A stretch of DNA of 42,220 nt from DATBWZ01 sp036514535 (GTDB lineage Bacteria > JAMCPX01 > DATBWZ01): assembly GCA_036514535.1 (NCBI GenBank), contig DATBWZ010000103.1:1-42220 (forward strand). The letters are read 5' to 3'. Made by a program: the position numbers and the translations under genes. Below, one piece after another: positions 17,204-24,237 of the stretch (the stretch's first letter is position 1; each line of letters opens with the position of its first letter). Under the pieces are notes generated by a model. That model made no database searches. It saw only the letters and a program-made list of their open reading frames with translations, and was not told the origin of the DNA.

Positions 17204-18010
17204 ATGAACGAAAGTAGGATAAACAATGATATTGTAGAAACTATTGTGCATGCTAAGCATCTTGTTGCCTTTTCAGGCGCCGGTATTTCGGCGGAGAGCG
17301 GAATTCCTACGTTCCGCGATCCAGGAGGCCTCTGGGATAAATTTGATCCTAAAGAGGTTGGCACAACTGAAGGATTATTTTCTCTGATAAACAAAAATTC
17401 AGAAAAACTGCTTGCCTTTCTGCGGGAATCTTTTAATGCCATCAGAAATGCGCAGCCTAACGATGGACATCTTGCTCTTTCGGCAATGGAGAAAACAAAT
17501 CTTTTAAAGACGGTTATAACGCAGAACATTGATAACCTGCATTATGAGGCAGGCAATACAGATGTTATTGAATTGCACGGAAATCTGTACAGGCTTAACT
17601 GTTTGAGATGCGGTGAAAGAAAAAAATTAAACAAAAATGGTTTCTTCAAAATAGCAGATGAAATATTGTCGGTTGACAAGATTGACATTCAATATATAAT
17701 TTCTAAGGCTCCAAGATGCTTCTGCGGCGGGATTATGAGAATTGATGTGGTCCTGTTCGGAGAATCTGTTCAGGATATTGATAAGGCTTACGAAGTTGCA
17801 GCCAAAACAGATGTTATGCTTGTTGTAGGGACATCGGGGGTTGTTTATCCTGCCGCTTCCGTGCCATATATTGCAAAGAGAGCAGGGGCAAAAATACTTG
17901 AGGTTAACTACGGTATAAGCAGTTTTTCTGATATTGCGGATTGGTGGTTAAAAGGCACAAGCGCAACGCTTTTAAGTTCTTTATTTAATGAAATAAAGAA
18001 GATTATCTGA
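17204..18010 (+). CDS. cobB: NAD-dependent protein deacetylase, sirtuin family
   Basis: Sirtuins remove acyl groups from lysines, consuming NAD+. The Rossmann signature GAGISAESGIPTFRD lies at about residues 25-39, followed by TQNIDNLH and the catalytic His in ELHGN near residue 124. The zinc site is C-x-x-C (CLRC) with a later C-x-C (RCFCGG). The segment RIDVVLFGE replaces the commoner RPDVV-x-FGE. ATG 17204 is preferred because conserved sequence begins shortly after it and AAGGAGG lies 14 bases upstream, a long but usable spacing; an in-frame TTG at 17132 overlapping the FecR stop would add 24 residues without family similarity. It is cytosolic, at the end of the plus-strand operon, and its stop is 12 bases from that of the convergent RiPP cassette. 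Confidence 0.9.
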   Translation: MNESRINNDIVETIVHAKHLVAFSGAGISAESGIPTFRDPGGLWDKFDPKEVGTTEGLFSLINKNSEKLLAFLRESFNAIRNAQPNDGHLALSAMEKTNLLKTVITQNIDNLHYEAGNTDVIELHGNLYRLNCLRCGERKKLNKNGFFKIADEILSVDKIDIQYIISKAPRCFCGGIMRIDVVLFGESVQDIDKAYEVAAKTDVMLVVGTSGVVYPAASVPYIAKRAGAKILEVNYGISSFSDIADWWLKGTSATLLSSLFNEIKKII

Positions 18011-18022
18011 GATATTTGATCA

Positions 18023-18313
18023 TTACTTTAGATAGATTAATTCCATTTCGCTGAATGAAAGAATGGTGTTTACGCAGTCCTTCATGGCGGTATGAAAATT
18101 CACATCAAAATTTTCTGACATTTTTTTTGCGATCTCAAAAGTACTGTTGGCGCCATTACAGTTATTCCAGATAAAATCACCAGCGGGGTTAAATCGCAAT
18201 TTTCTGAAGTCTATCTGTTTTCTTCTGCCTGGGGTTAAAAAAAGAACATCAGGTGAATTGGAAACTGCTGCCGGAGCTAACGGTATAATTTTTAAAAAGC
18301 TTCTACGGTTCAT
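18023..18313 (-). CDS. PqqD-like (RiPP recognition element) protein with twin-arginine-like N terminus
   Basis: This 96-residue protein follows the RiPP precursor gene, with AGGAGAG (18318-18324) overlapping the precursor stop, so the two are translationally coupled. Residues about 36-93 have the PqqD/RRE pattern: LRFNPAGDFIWNNCNG, then T-F-E-I-A-K-K-M and a final helix ending in LIYLK. PqqD-type domains are winged helices that hold a leader peptide and present it to a maturase. Oddly, the protein begins MNRRSFLK, which matches the twin-arginine S/TRRxFLK consensus, followed by a short, proline-containing hydrophobic stretch (IIPLAPAAV) that would make a weak signal. It is divergent from the canonical PqqD at 21474-21743. 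RRE assignment is by pattern, not search. Confidence 0.65.
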   Translation of the reverse strand: MNRRSFLKIIPLAPAAVSNSPDVLFLTPGRRKQIDFRKLRFNPAGDFIWNNCNGANSTFEIAKKMSENFDVNFHTAMKDCVNTILSFSEMELIYLK

Positions 18314-18317
18314 TTTG

Positions 18318-18324
18318 CTCTCCT
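18318..18324 (-). promoter_or_regulatory. Shine-Dalgarno coupling precursor and PqqD-like genes
   Basis: AGGAGAG on the minus strand overlaps the TAG stop of the precursor gene (18323-18325) and lies four bases before the ATG at 18313. It makes translation of the small PqqD-like gene dependent on, or at least coordinated with, the precursor. Confidence 0.7.
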
Positions 18325-18469
18325 ATAATGCGGAAGACCCTGGCTGACATCGACCTGCGGTACCTCCGGGCCTGCACCTTGTGGCGGCGGTTCCTCCTGT
18401 GCGGCATTCACTTATGACAGCGTTTCCGCCGGTTCTGCATTGTCCGGCAGGCGTTCCTCCGGCGGTGCA
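18323..18469 (-). repeat. Five imperfect Cys-x-x-Gly-Gly core repeats
   Basis: The units begin at peptide residues 28 (CTAGG), 38 (CRTGG), 49 (CRTGG), 59 (CRPGG) and 68 (CQPGS), with spacings of 10, 11, 10 and 9 residues. At the DNA level the GG pairs use GGAGGA/GGCGGA/GGAGGT codons, giving a clear GC-rich block in an AT-rich neighbourhood. Confidence 0.85.
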
Positions 18470-18550
18470 AATCTGCGCCAGAGGAATAAGGGATTCCCCG
18501 CCTAAACTGTTTATGCTTGGAGCTTCATATTTTAGTTTTAATTTTGCCAT
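18323..18550 (-). CDS. Candidate RiPP precursor peptide with Cys-x-x-Gly-Gly repeats
   Basis: This 75-residue peptide has a two-part structure. Residues 1-27 form a leader (MAKLKLKYEAPSIN...) with the Y-x-x-P element seen in several RiPP leaders and a Gly-Gly at 17-18. Residues 28-75 are a core with Cys at 28, 38, 49, 59 and 68, each heading a unit C-x-x-G-G (the last is C-Q-P-G-S), about 10 residues apart and rich in Thr, Ala, Arg and Gly. By my count the core DNA is about 63% GC against about 40% for the leader. It lies in the same direction, directly after two radical SAM/SPASM genes and an HprK-like gene, and before a PqqD-like gene. The mature product is probably a thioether- or otherwise cross-linked peptide, but its chemistry is not visible in the sequence. 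Confidence 0.8.
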   Translation of the reverse strand: MAKLKLKYEAPSINSLGGESLIPLAQICTAGGTPAGQCRTGGNAVISECRTGGTAATRCRPGGTAGRCQPGSSAL

Positions 18551-18557
18551 AAGTTTT

Positions 18558-18566
18558 ATTATACCA
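18558..18566 (-). promoter_or_regulatory. Extended -10 promoter of the RiPP precursor gene
   Basis: On the minus strand the 25-base gap before the precursor contains TGGTATAAT (18566 to 18558), a perfect extended -10 (TGnTATAAT). A weak -35 (TTAGGG, 18587-18582) lies 18 bases upstream, inside the 3' end of the HprK-like gene. The predicted transcription start is at about 18551, one base before the ATG at 18550, and there is no Shine-Dalgarno, so this transcript would be leaderless or nearly so. Confidence 0.6.
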
Positions 18567-18575
18567 TAAAATATA

Positions 18576-19340
18576 TCAAATCCCTAATTTTTTTAAAATA
18601 GAAAATGTCTTAGTCTTAAGAGTCAATTCTGCAGTCATAATAGTATCAACTTTTTTGCACAGGCCGTTGATAAATAAAAAGCCTTTTTTCTTAATTTCAT
18701 CGGGCATCAGGTGCAAGTAGGGAATATGCGGTATTATTTGGGATACAGAGTAAGGGTATGGGCAATCCCTGAAAGCGGTTTTCTTTGCTTTTGTCTGGAG
18801 AAAAATTGCTTTGACTTTTGTGGGAGTGGAAACATAATTCATCTCCCTTGATCCGAAGGGCGTTCTGATCATCCAGTATTCATTTTTTATCTTTTTTATA
18901 GACACAGCTTCATCGCTCAGCACATTTAGTAAACCGAATTTCTTTGCCAGAGTTGTTTTCCCGGCGCCAGATGCTCCAGCGAAAATTATTCCATCTTTCC
19001 CTACTGAAATACCCGCAGAGTGGATAAGGCACGCATTATTTTTGAGATGGATATAGGATGAAAATAAATAAAGGGCGGCAAAAATAAATGGATACAAGTG
19101 CTGGTCTTTTAATACAACCTCTGAATAATTGCTGTTTAGCGTCATAGAAATTTTTGCCCCCGGGTTTATACAATAGCCTTTTAATTTACCGTTTTTTTTA
19201 ATAGTTAAAAAATACTTGTTTTTTTCCACAGTGGTAATAAATGGGAGGGTATCGGCCATATATTGAGGGATTTTGGGATTCAAGCCATCAATTCCCACTG
19301 AAATCTTCTCCCAGCCTGTTGTAATATTAAGGTATTTCAC
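18576..19340 (-). CDS. HPr-kinase-like protein of the radical SAM cassette (ScmC-like)
   Basis: The protein has about 254 residues from GTG 19340. A P-loop, GASGAGKTT, lies near residues 118-126, followed by LSDEAVSI, which corresponds to the acidic motif after the P-loop in HPr kinase homologues. The C-terminal part has a conserved FLQTKAKK-like strand. There are no PTS genes nearby, so it is not a true HprK. HprK-like proteins occur in the SynChlorMet cassette (ScmC) and in some lasso-peptide clusters, where a homologue phosphorylates a Ser at the precursor's C terminus. The frame stays open to an ATG at 19403, but those 21 residues lie inside the preceding radical SAM gene and look like a shadow; GTG 19340 leaves a 14-base overlap. 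Confidence 0.75.
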   Translation of the reverse strand: MKYLNITTGWEKISVGIDGLNPKIPQYMADTLPFITTVEKNKYFLTIKKNGKLKGYCINPGAKISMTLNSNYSEVVLKDQHLYPFIFAALYLFSSYIHLKNNACLIHSAGISVGKDGIIFAGASGAGKTTLAKKFGLLNVLSDEAVSIKKIKNEYWMIRTPFGSREMNYVSTPTKVKAIFLQTKAKKTAFRDCPYPYSVSQIIPHIPYLHLMPDEIKKKGFLFINGLCKKVDTIMTAELTLKTKTFSILKKLGI

Positions 19341-20421
19341 GCAATCTCTTTTCAGGAAACATTCCCTTGTTGAATGCTTCTTCGCACATCCAGGAGGGAG
19401 CAAGAATATCCTTGCTTACAGAGAAGGCGTTTGCTCTGCAGAATCCGAGGCAAATATTTTTAAACATGCAATTGCCGCAGACCCCCTTCAATCTATCAGG
19501 AATTTGCTTTCTCATCCTAACCAAAATAGGATGTTTCTTCCAGGTCGTATCCAGTCTGTCCCTTCTGATGTTTCCCATTACCAGTGCCTTTTCCGTTCTG
19601 CCTATGCCGCATATAGAAAAATCGCCGTTTGACAGAATACCCATAATATTCATAATCCCGCACTGGTTGTCCCTATTTTTTGTTATTGAATGGATTGATT
19701 TGAATGCCACAGGAATACTGAAATGAATATTTATTTTTTTATCTTCCGAAAAATTTTTCTCCAAAAGTTTATTGAATTCAAGGAGGGTTTTTATATCGGG
19801 AGCTAATCCCATCTTCTGGATTTTTAGCCCGCGGCCTGTTGGAATAATTGTATTAAGTTTTACATGTCGCACCCCAATGTTTTTCATAAGTTTTATAAAA
19901 ATAGGAAACTCATCAATATTTATATTGAATATTGACATTATTACCTCTGTTGAAATTTTATTCTTCACAAGAAGGTCTATTGCGTTTAATGTTTTTTGAA
20001 AAGAATTTTTCAAGCCGCGCAATTTATCGTGCTTTTTTTCTGTTGCAGCATCAAGACTAACGCTGATTCCATTAAGTCCGTTTTTTTTCAGCTTTTTGAT
20101 TTTTTCTTTATCCAGCAGACTTGCATTAGTTTCAATATGCACTTTCAGGTTGTGTCTGGTTATTATACCTAATATTTCAAAAATGTCTTTACGAAGAAAG
20201 GGTTCGCCGCCTGTAATCTTAATGCTCTTTAACCCAAGAGGCATTGATTGTTCTATAATGCGTCTGATTTCCGTATCGCTTATTTCAGTTTTCAGAGGCT
20301 TAACCGTCTCAAATCCAGTTCCTGTATAGTCTGGATTGAGCCAGCAGTGGATACATTTCATGTTGCACCGTTCAGTAAGGTTAAGGTAAATTGTTGTCAG
20401 TGCCGGGACAGTATTATCCAT
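19327..20421 (-). CDS. Radical SAM/SPASM RiPP maturase (second of pair)
   Basis: This 364-residue protein has the radical SAM cluster motif C-x3-C-x2-C at Cys19, Cys23 and Cys26 (ERCNMKCIHC), then KITGGEPFLRKD (SAM-binding GGE) and further TIM-barrel strands such as ISVSLDAA. The C-terminal SPASM domain has a Cys near CGIMNIMG and SICGIGR and the cluster CGNCMFKNICLGFC, which bind auxiliary Fe-S clusters. SPASM enzymes commonly install C-C, C-S or related links in ribosomal peptides. It overlaps the preceding radical SAM gene by eight bases and is followed by the HprK-like gene. It is related to, but clearly distinct from, its neighbour, so the two probably perform different steps. This corresponds to ScmE/ScmF in the SynChlorMet scheme; I cannot tell which. 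Confidence 0.9.
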   Translation of the reverse strand: MDNTVPALTTIYLNLTERCNMKCIHCWLNPDYTGTGFETVKPLKTEISDTEIRRIIEQSMPLGLKSIKITGGEPFLRKDIFEILGIITRHNLKVHIETNASLLDKEKIKKLKKNGLNGISVSLDAATEKKHDKLRGLKNSFQKTLNAIDLLVKNKISTEVIMSIFNINIDEFPIFIKLMKNIGVRHVKLNTIIPTGRGLKIQKMGLAPDIKTLLEFNKLLEKNFSEDKKINIHFSIPVAFKSIHSITKNRDNQCGIMNIMGILSNGDFSICGIGRTEKALVMGNIRRDRLDTTWKKHPILVRMRKQIPDRLKGVCGNCMFKNICLGFCRANAFSVSKDILAPSWMCEEAFNKGMFPEKRLREIP

Positions 20422-21472
20422 TGAATATTTCTTCTCCTCTAAATATGCGATAGCAGGACAGGGGATCCCTTGCTATGGTGTTTCCTGTAAGTGCAAAGGA
20501 TACAGCCGGGCATCCGCCGGTACACATTGCTTTGTATCCGCAGGAAGAGCATTCTTTTATATCGTTCAGGGTCTTTTTGAATCTTTTTCTGAATAGTTTA
20601 AATCCTTCTGAATGCAGCCAGATTTCTCTGAGAGTTTTCTCCCTGATATTTCCCGCTACAAGACCCTGCAGTCTGTCACACGGAACTACACTGCCATCCG
20701 GCAGAATTGCGCAGCCATTCAGGGTTGCTCCACAGCCATTCAGAGAGGGAGGATCCTTAATATTTTGCGAAGAGGAGAATATTTCGCAGAGATCAAGATA
20801 TGTTCCTGTTACAAACCCGCCGTATTCTGATTTAAGTTGTTTTAATTTTTTAATCACTAATTTTCTTTCTTCTGCATTAAGTGAAAGATCTTTGTAATAT
20901 TTAAGCCCCATTCCTATTGGGAGTAATTCGTTGAATTTTACACCTTCAACCCCCATTTTTTTTGCCATAAGAGTAATTTTTCCTATTTCCGTGAAATTCT
21001 TTTTTATAACTGTAGTGTATATGCTTACACATTTGAAATGCTTAAGCAAATATTCCATTCCGCGGACAGTAGCATTAAAACCTCCTTTGCCCCGCAAAAA
21101 ATCATGTGTTTTTGCCGTTGCTCCGTCAATGCTGACCATTATATCGTCAATCCTGGGGGCAAATTCGCTCAATTGTTTTGCTTTCTTTGCGGTTATGAGC
21201 ATTGCATTGGTATTAATTGAAAGCCTCATACTGCTTTTACAGATTTTCTCTATAATTTTAAATATATCTTTTCTTACAAAGGGTTCGCCGCCGCTTATCC
21301 TTACAGTAAAAATTTTAAGCCCCGAAAGTTCGTCTATAAGTTTAATTAATTTGTTTGTTGCAAGTTCTTCTTTGCCGCAGGTGGCAGGGTAAACGCTGCA
21401 GTGAATGCATTCAAGGTTGCATTTATGTGTTATTGAAAGAAAAATATCCAAAGGTGCTGATAGCAGATTCAT
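20414..21472 (-). CDS. Radical SAM/SPASM RiPP maturase (first of pair)
   Basis: This 352-residue protein has the radical SAM motif at Cys18, Cys22 and Cys25 (HKCNLECIHC), followed by RISGGEPFVRKDIF and IMVSIDGA strands. The SPASM domain includes NGCGATLNGCAILPDGSVVPC, VAGNIREKTLREIW and CSSCGYKAMCTGGCPA, with a late Cys (LSCYRIF). It begins one base after the PqqD-like gene and overlaps the next radical SAM gene by eight bases, so PqqD chaperone and both maturases are translationally coupled. This PqqD plus two SPASM proteins arrangement matches the SynChlorMet cassette. The substrate is presumed to be the Cys-repeat peptide encoded downstream at 18323-18550. Confidence 0.9.
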   Translation of the reverse strand: MNLLSAPLDIFLSITHKCNLECIHCSVYPATCGKEELATNKLIKLIDELSGLKIFTVRISGGEPFVRKDIFKIIEKICKSSMRLSINTNAMLITAKKAKQLSEFAPRIDDIMVSIDGATAKTHDFLRGKGGFNATVRGMEYLLKHFKCVSIYTTVIKKNFTEIGKITLMAKKMGVEGVKFNELLPIGMGLKYYKDLSLNAEERKLVIKKLKQLKSEYGGFVTGTYLDLCEIFSSSQNIKDPPSLNGCGATLNGCAILPDGSVVPCDRLQGLVAGNIREKTLREIWLHSEGFKLFRKRFKKTLNDIKECSSCGYKAMCTGGCPAVSFALTGNTIARDPLSCYRIFRGEEIFNG

Positions 21473-21473
21473 T

Positions 21474-21743
21474 TTATTTCATGTATTTGTGTGTTTTTAA
21501 TATTTTTATAAACCGCTGGATATCCTGTTCCAGTTTGCTTTCATCTTTACAGTCAAATCGCGCTTTCAACAATTTAGTCATTGAGTTGAGCGTTACGCCT
21601 TTGATGCATGCTTTCCATATGCAAGCGCCTGTTTTGTTCAATACCTGGATGCTGCCGTTATCCGGATTAAAGAGGAGAGCTCCATCTTTTTCTTCCCTGA
21701 AGACTATTTTTTTTGCAGTTAGTTTATATGTTTTTTTTATCAT
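21474..21743 (-). CDS. PqqD-family peptide chaperone (ScmD-like)
   Basis: This protein of about 89 residues has the full PqqD pattern: KIVFREEKDGALLFNPDNGS, then QVLNKTGACIWKACIKG, then helices ending in the D-x-x-R-F-I-K-I-L segment. PqqD proteins are RiPP recognition elements that bind leader peptides and hand them to radical SAM enzymes. ATG 21743 is chosen; a TTG two codons upstream at 21749 would overlap the polymerase/ligase stop by four bases. No good Shine-Dalgarno is visible, so translation may depend on coupling. There are no pqqA, pqqB, pqqC or pqqE genes nearby, and the precursor lacks the Glu/Tyr pair of PqqA, so PQQ synthesis is excluded. Confidence 0.85.
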   Translation of the reverse strand: MIKKTYKLTAKKIVFREEKDGALLFNPDNGSIQVLNKTGACIWKACIKGVTLNSMTKLLKARFDCKDESKLEQDIQRFIKILKTHKYMK

Positions 21744-21745
21744 AA

Positions 21746-24235
21746 TCAATTTTCAGTGTTTTTAGCAAGTTGCATAATTTTTTGAATAGCATGCCGGTTT
21801 TGTTTGTCATAATAAAGAATTTTTCTGTATTCTTTTAGTGCATCTTCAGTTTTTCCCCAACTTTCAAATAAAGATGCCCTGAGCATCATAAAATGCAAAT
21901 CTTCTTTTCCAAAAGTACTGGGATCTCCCAGTGCCTGCATTGCTTCATACTCAAGCCCCATTCTAATATAAATATCGTATAAAAGTTTCCTGAATTTATT
22001 GGAATTGGGATTTTTGCTTAAGCATGCTTTTGCATATTTAAGTGCGTCGGCATATTGCTCAATCTCAAGATATGCTTTGGCTCGGTAGCATAATATTTCA
22101 GGAATCTCAAATTTTTTCTCCGATTCTGAACTCAGTATAATAAGATCGTTATAATTTTTTGCACGAAACATTATTTCCATCAGTTCCAAATAAGCGCGCT
22201 TATCATCCGGAAAGTTACGAACAGCAATCTTTAGAATCTCCATTGCCTGATCCGTAGAATTTTTTATGGATAAATATCTTGCTGTATAAATATAAAACTC
22301 CGGAGATGAAAATTTGCGGCTATTGTCAATGTGACCAAAAAACAACGCCAGGTAGTTGTCCTGCAAGTTTTGGTTTGCAAAAAAATGGAGAACAGGTTCA
22401 AGTAATTCAGGGTTTTCCAATACCAAGGTGCGGGTGAAATCTTCAAGTTCCCATTTATTTTTCAACATGCTTTTCATAACCAACGGCAGGTTATCCAAGT
22501 TTTTTTTGATTATTAAGTTATATATGTTTTCAGCTTCCCTTTTTTCTCCCGAACGCAAATAAAATTCCGCTAAACTGAGGCTGAAATAAGGACTATTCGG
22601 GTCAATCTCTGATGAAAGTTTATAGTAATGTTCCGCAATGTTTTTGTTGCCAAGTTCCTCAAAAACAGTTGCGGAATCAAGGGCATAAAAAGGATCAAAA
22701 GGATCAATCTCCGCAGATTTTTGGCATTTCTCGGCTGCAGTTTTCAAGATTGAGGGATTATTTTTCAGCAAGCCTTTTTTGTTTAATATTTTGCAGTGAA
22801 GGCTGTAATATTGAGGAAGGTTTAATGGCAATTGTTCAATTTTGGTTAAAATAGCCTCTGAATCTTCCCAATTGCCTGCAAGGTAGAGATTGGACGCTTT
22901 TCTGTACAGGATTTCTTTATAGATAAAAGATACCGCAATCACAAAAAAACAGAGAGATAACAGAAATGCAAAAACTGTCGCTGTTTTTTTTATTGCTGCA
23001 TTGTTAATATATTGAATAAGATAAAAACCGATTTTGCCCTTTCTCTCTGTAAATGTGCTCACGATGAATATGGCGAATACTGTTACAAAATATAAAGCGT
23101 TGGATGGAATCATGAGATTGAAATCCACAACACTATGGAATATAATACTTAAAACAGCAAAGGCGCTTGCAACGCCAACATAATATAGGAAGGGATTGCG
23201 CCTCCTTTTGACTTCAATTAAACCTCCCAGAAATATCCCAAAAAGCACAAGAAGTAAAACGGTCCAAACAGGGATGCCCATTTCAGCAATTGTTTGCAGA
23301 TAATCATTGTGTGCATACGATACAATCCCCTGTATGCCGTCCCTGTGCTGCAGATAAGCACCGCTGTAATTGCCCGCTCCCCAGCCTAAAAGGGGTCTGT
23401 CCATAATTCCGAGCAAACTGCTTTTCCACAGCAACCATCTGTTATCGGTAGATGATGATATGCGATCATAGGATAGCCTCTGCCACAATGGTTTTAAGCT
23501 GATTGCCATATATATCATAACCGCTGAAACAGACGAGAGTGAAAAAGAAGTTTTATAATTTTTGAAATAGATGATGTTGATTAGTAGAAAAGCCAAAGCA
23601 AAGCTTCCTATTCCTCCGCGTGAAAGGGTTAGAAGCAAAGATGTAAACAGAAATATCGCAAGCACGCCGATTGCTATATTAACGGTTTTATTTTCCGTCC
23701 TTATAAATATAAACATAGCTAACGCAAAAGGTGCGGTTAGTTCCAGAAAACCAGCAAAGTGATTGCGATTATAGAAAACATATGTAAATATGCTGCCCAA
23801 ATCCGTAGTTATCTTAGATTCTGTTGCAAAAGCCTTTGTTATACTGTAAAGACACATACTGACAGCTGAGATCAGAATGATTGTAATAAGTCTTTTTATT
23901 CTGTCAGATGAAGTATAAAAATTAATAAGGATAAAACCAAACAGGATCAGACTTGAAAAAAACATAAATGAAACAGATCCCATCTCTGGTCTTGGAGAAA
24001 TCAGGGTTGAAATTAGAAAAAGGAGAATCATTATCAATAATATTTTGAAATATCTGGGAACTATCACCTTCTCTGCGGGTTTCTTGAGCAACTTTATAGA
24101 AAATATTATGCCTGTAAGTGAAATTCCAGCAATAATCAGAAACTTCCATAGATTCTCAACGCTGCCGTAAGGGATTGGTGAAAGCAGAATAATTAGATAA
24201 ATTAGTACCTCGGATGCATTTCTAAAAAAACTCAA
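21746..24235 (-). CDS. O-antigen polymerase/ligase family protein with TPR domain
   Basis: This 829-residue protein has about 11-12 predicted membrane helices in the first 440 residues and a periplasmic loop with the Wzy_C signature. That signature includes GWGAGNYSG and the conserved AHNDYLQ near residue 308, with LSRGGI near residue 205. The C-terminal half (about 450-829) consists of TPR repeats (YYKLSSEIDPNSPYFSLSLAE, YAKACLSKNPNSNKF and others). The family either joins O-antigen to lipid A core, polymerises repeat units or transfers glycans to proteins; the TPR half suggests protein contacts. It follows the Wzz/BY-kinase gene by two bases, as expected for a polysaccharide chain-length pair. 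Which of the three reactions it performs is open. Confidence 0.85.
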   Translation of the reverse strand: MSFFRNASEVLIYLIILLSPIPYGSVENLWKFLIIAGISLTGIIFSIKLLKKPAEKVIVPRYFKILLIMILLFLISTLISPRPEMGSVSFMFFSSLILFGFILINFYTSSDRIKRLITIILISAVSMCLYSITKAFATESKITTDLGSIFTYVFYNRNHFAGFLELTAPFALAMFIFIRTENKTVNIAIGVLAIFLFTSLLLTLSRGGIGSFALAFLLINIIYFKNYKTSFSLSSVSAVMIYMAISLKPLWQRLSYDRISSSTDNRWLLWKSSLLGIMDRPLLGWGAGNYSGAYLQHRDGIQGIVSYAHNDYLQTIAEMGIPVWTVLLLVLFGIFLGGLIEVKRRRNPFLYYVGVASAFAVLSIIFHSVVDFNLMIPSNALYFVTVFAIFIVSTFTERKGKIGFYLIQYINNAAIKKTATVFAFLLSLCFFVIAVSFIYKEILYRKASNLYLAGNWEDSEAILTKIEQLPLNLPQYYSLHCKILNKKGLLKNNPSILKTAAEKCQKSAEIDPFDPFYALDSATVFEELGNKNIAEHYYKLSSEIDPNSPYFSLSLAEFYLRSGEKREAENIYNLIIKKNLDNLPLVMKSMLKNKWELEDFTRTLVLENPELLEPVLHFFANQNLQDNYLALFFGHIDNSRKFSSPEFYIYTARYLSIKNSTDQAMEILKIAVRNFPDDKRAYLELMEIMFRAKNYNDLIILSSESEKKFEIPEILCYRAKAYLEIEQYADALKYAKACLSKNPNSNKFRKLLYDIYIRMGLEYEAMQALGDPSTFGKEDLHFMMLRASLFESWGKTEDALKEYRKILYYDKQNRHAIQKIMQLAKNTEN

Positions 24236-24237
24236 CT

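Noticed and set aside
18323..18469. Short periodic repeats that might suggest a CRISPR-like or satellite array.
   Set aside because: The period follows codons of Cys-x-x-Gly-Gly units and there are no identical repeats with unique spacers.
18381..18569. Plus-strand open frame opposite the RiPP precursor, with Pro/Val/His repeats.
   Set aside because: It is the antisense shadow of the repeated GC-rich core, with no ribosome site or family similarity.
18576..19403. HPr kinase/phosphorylase of carbon catabolite control.
   Set aside because: No HPr or other PTS genes in the window; the sequence is divergent and its position in the radical SAM cassette points to a peptide-related role.
21474..21743. 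PqqD homologue taken as evidence for PQQ cofactor synthesis.
   Set aside because: No pqqA, B, C or E genes are near, and the candidate precursor lacks the Glu-x3-Tyr core of PqqA.
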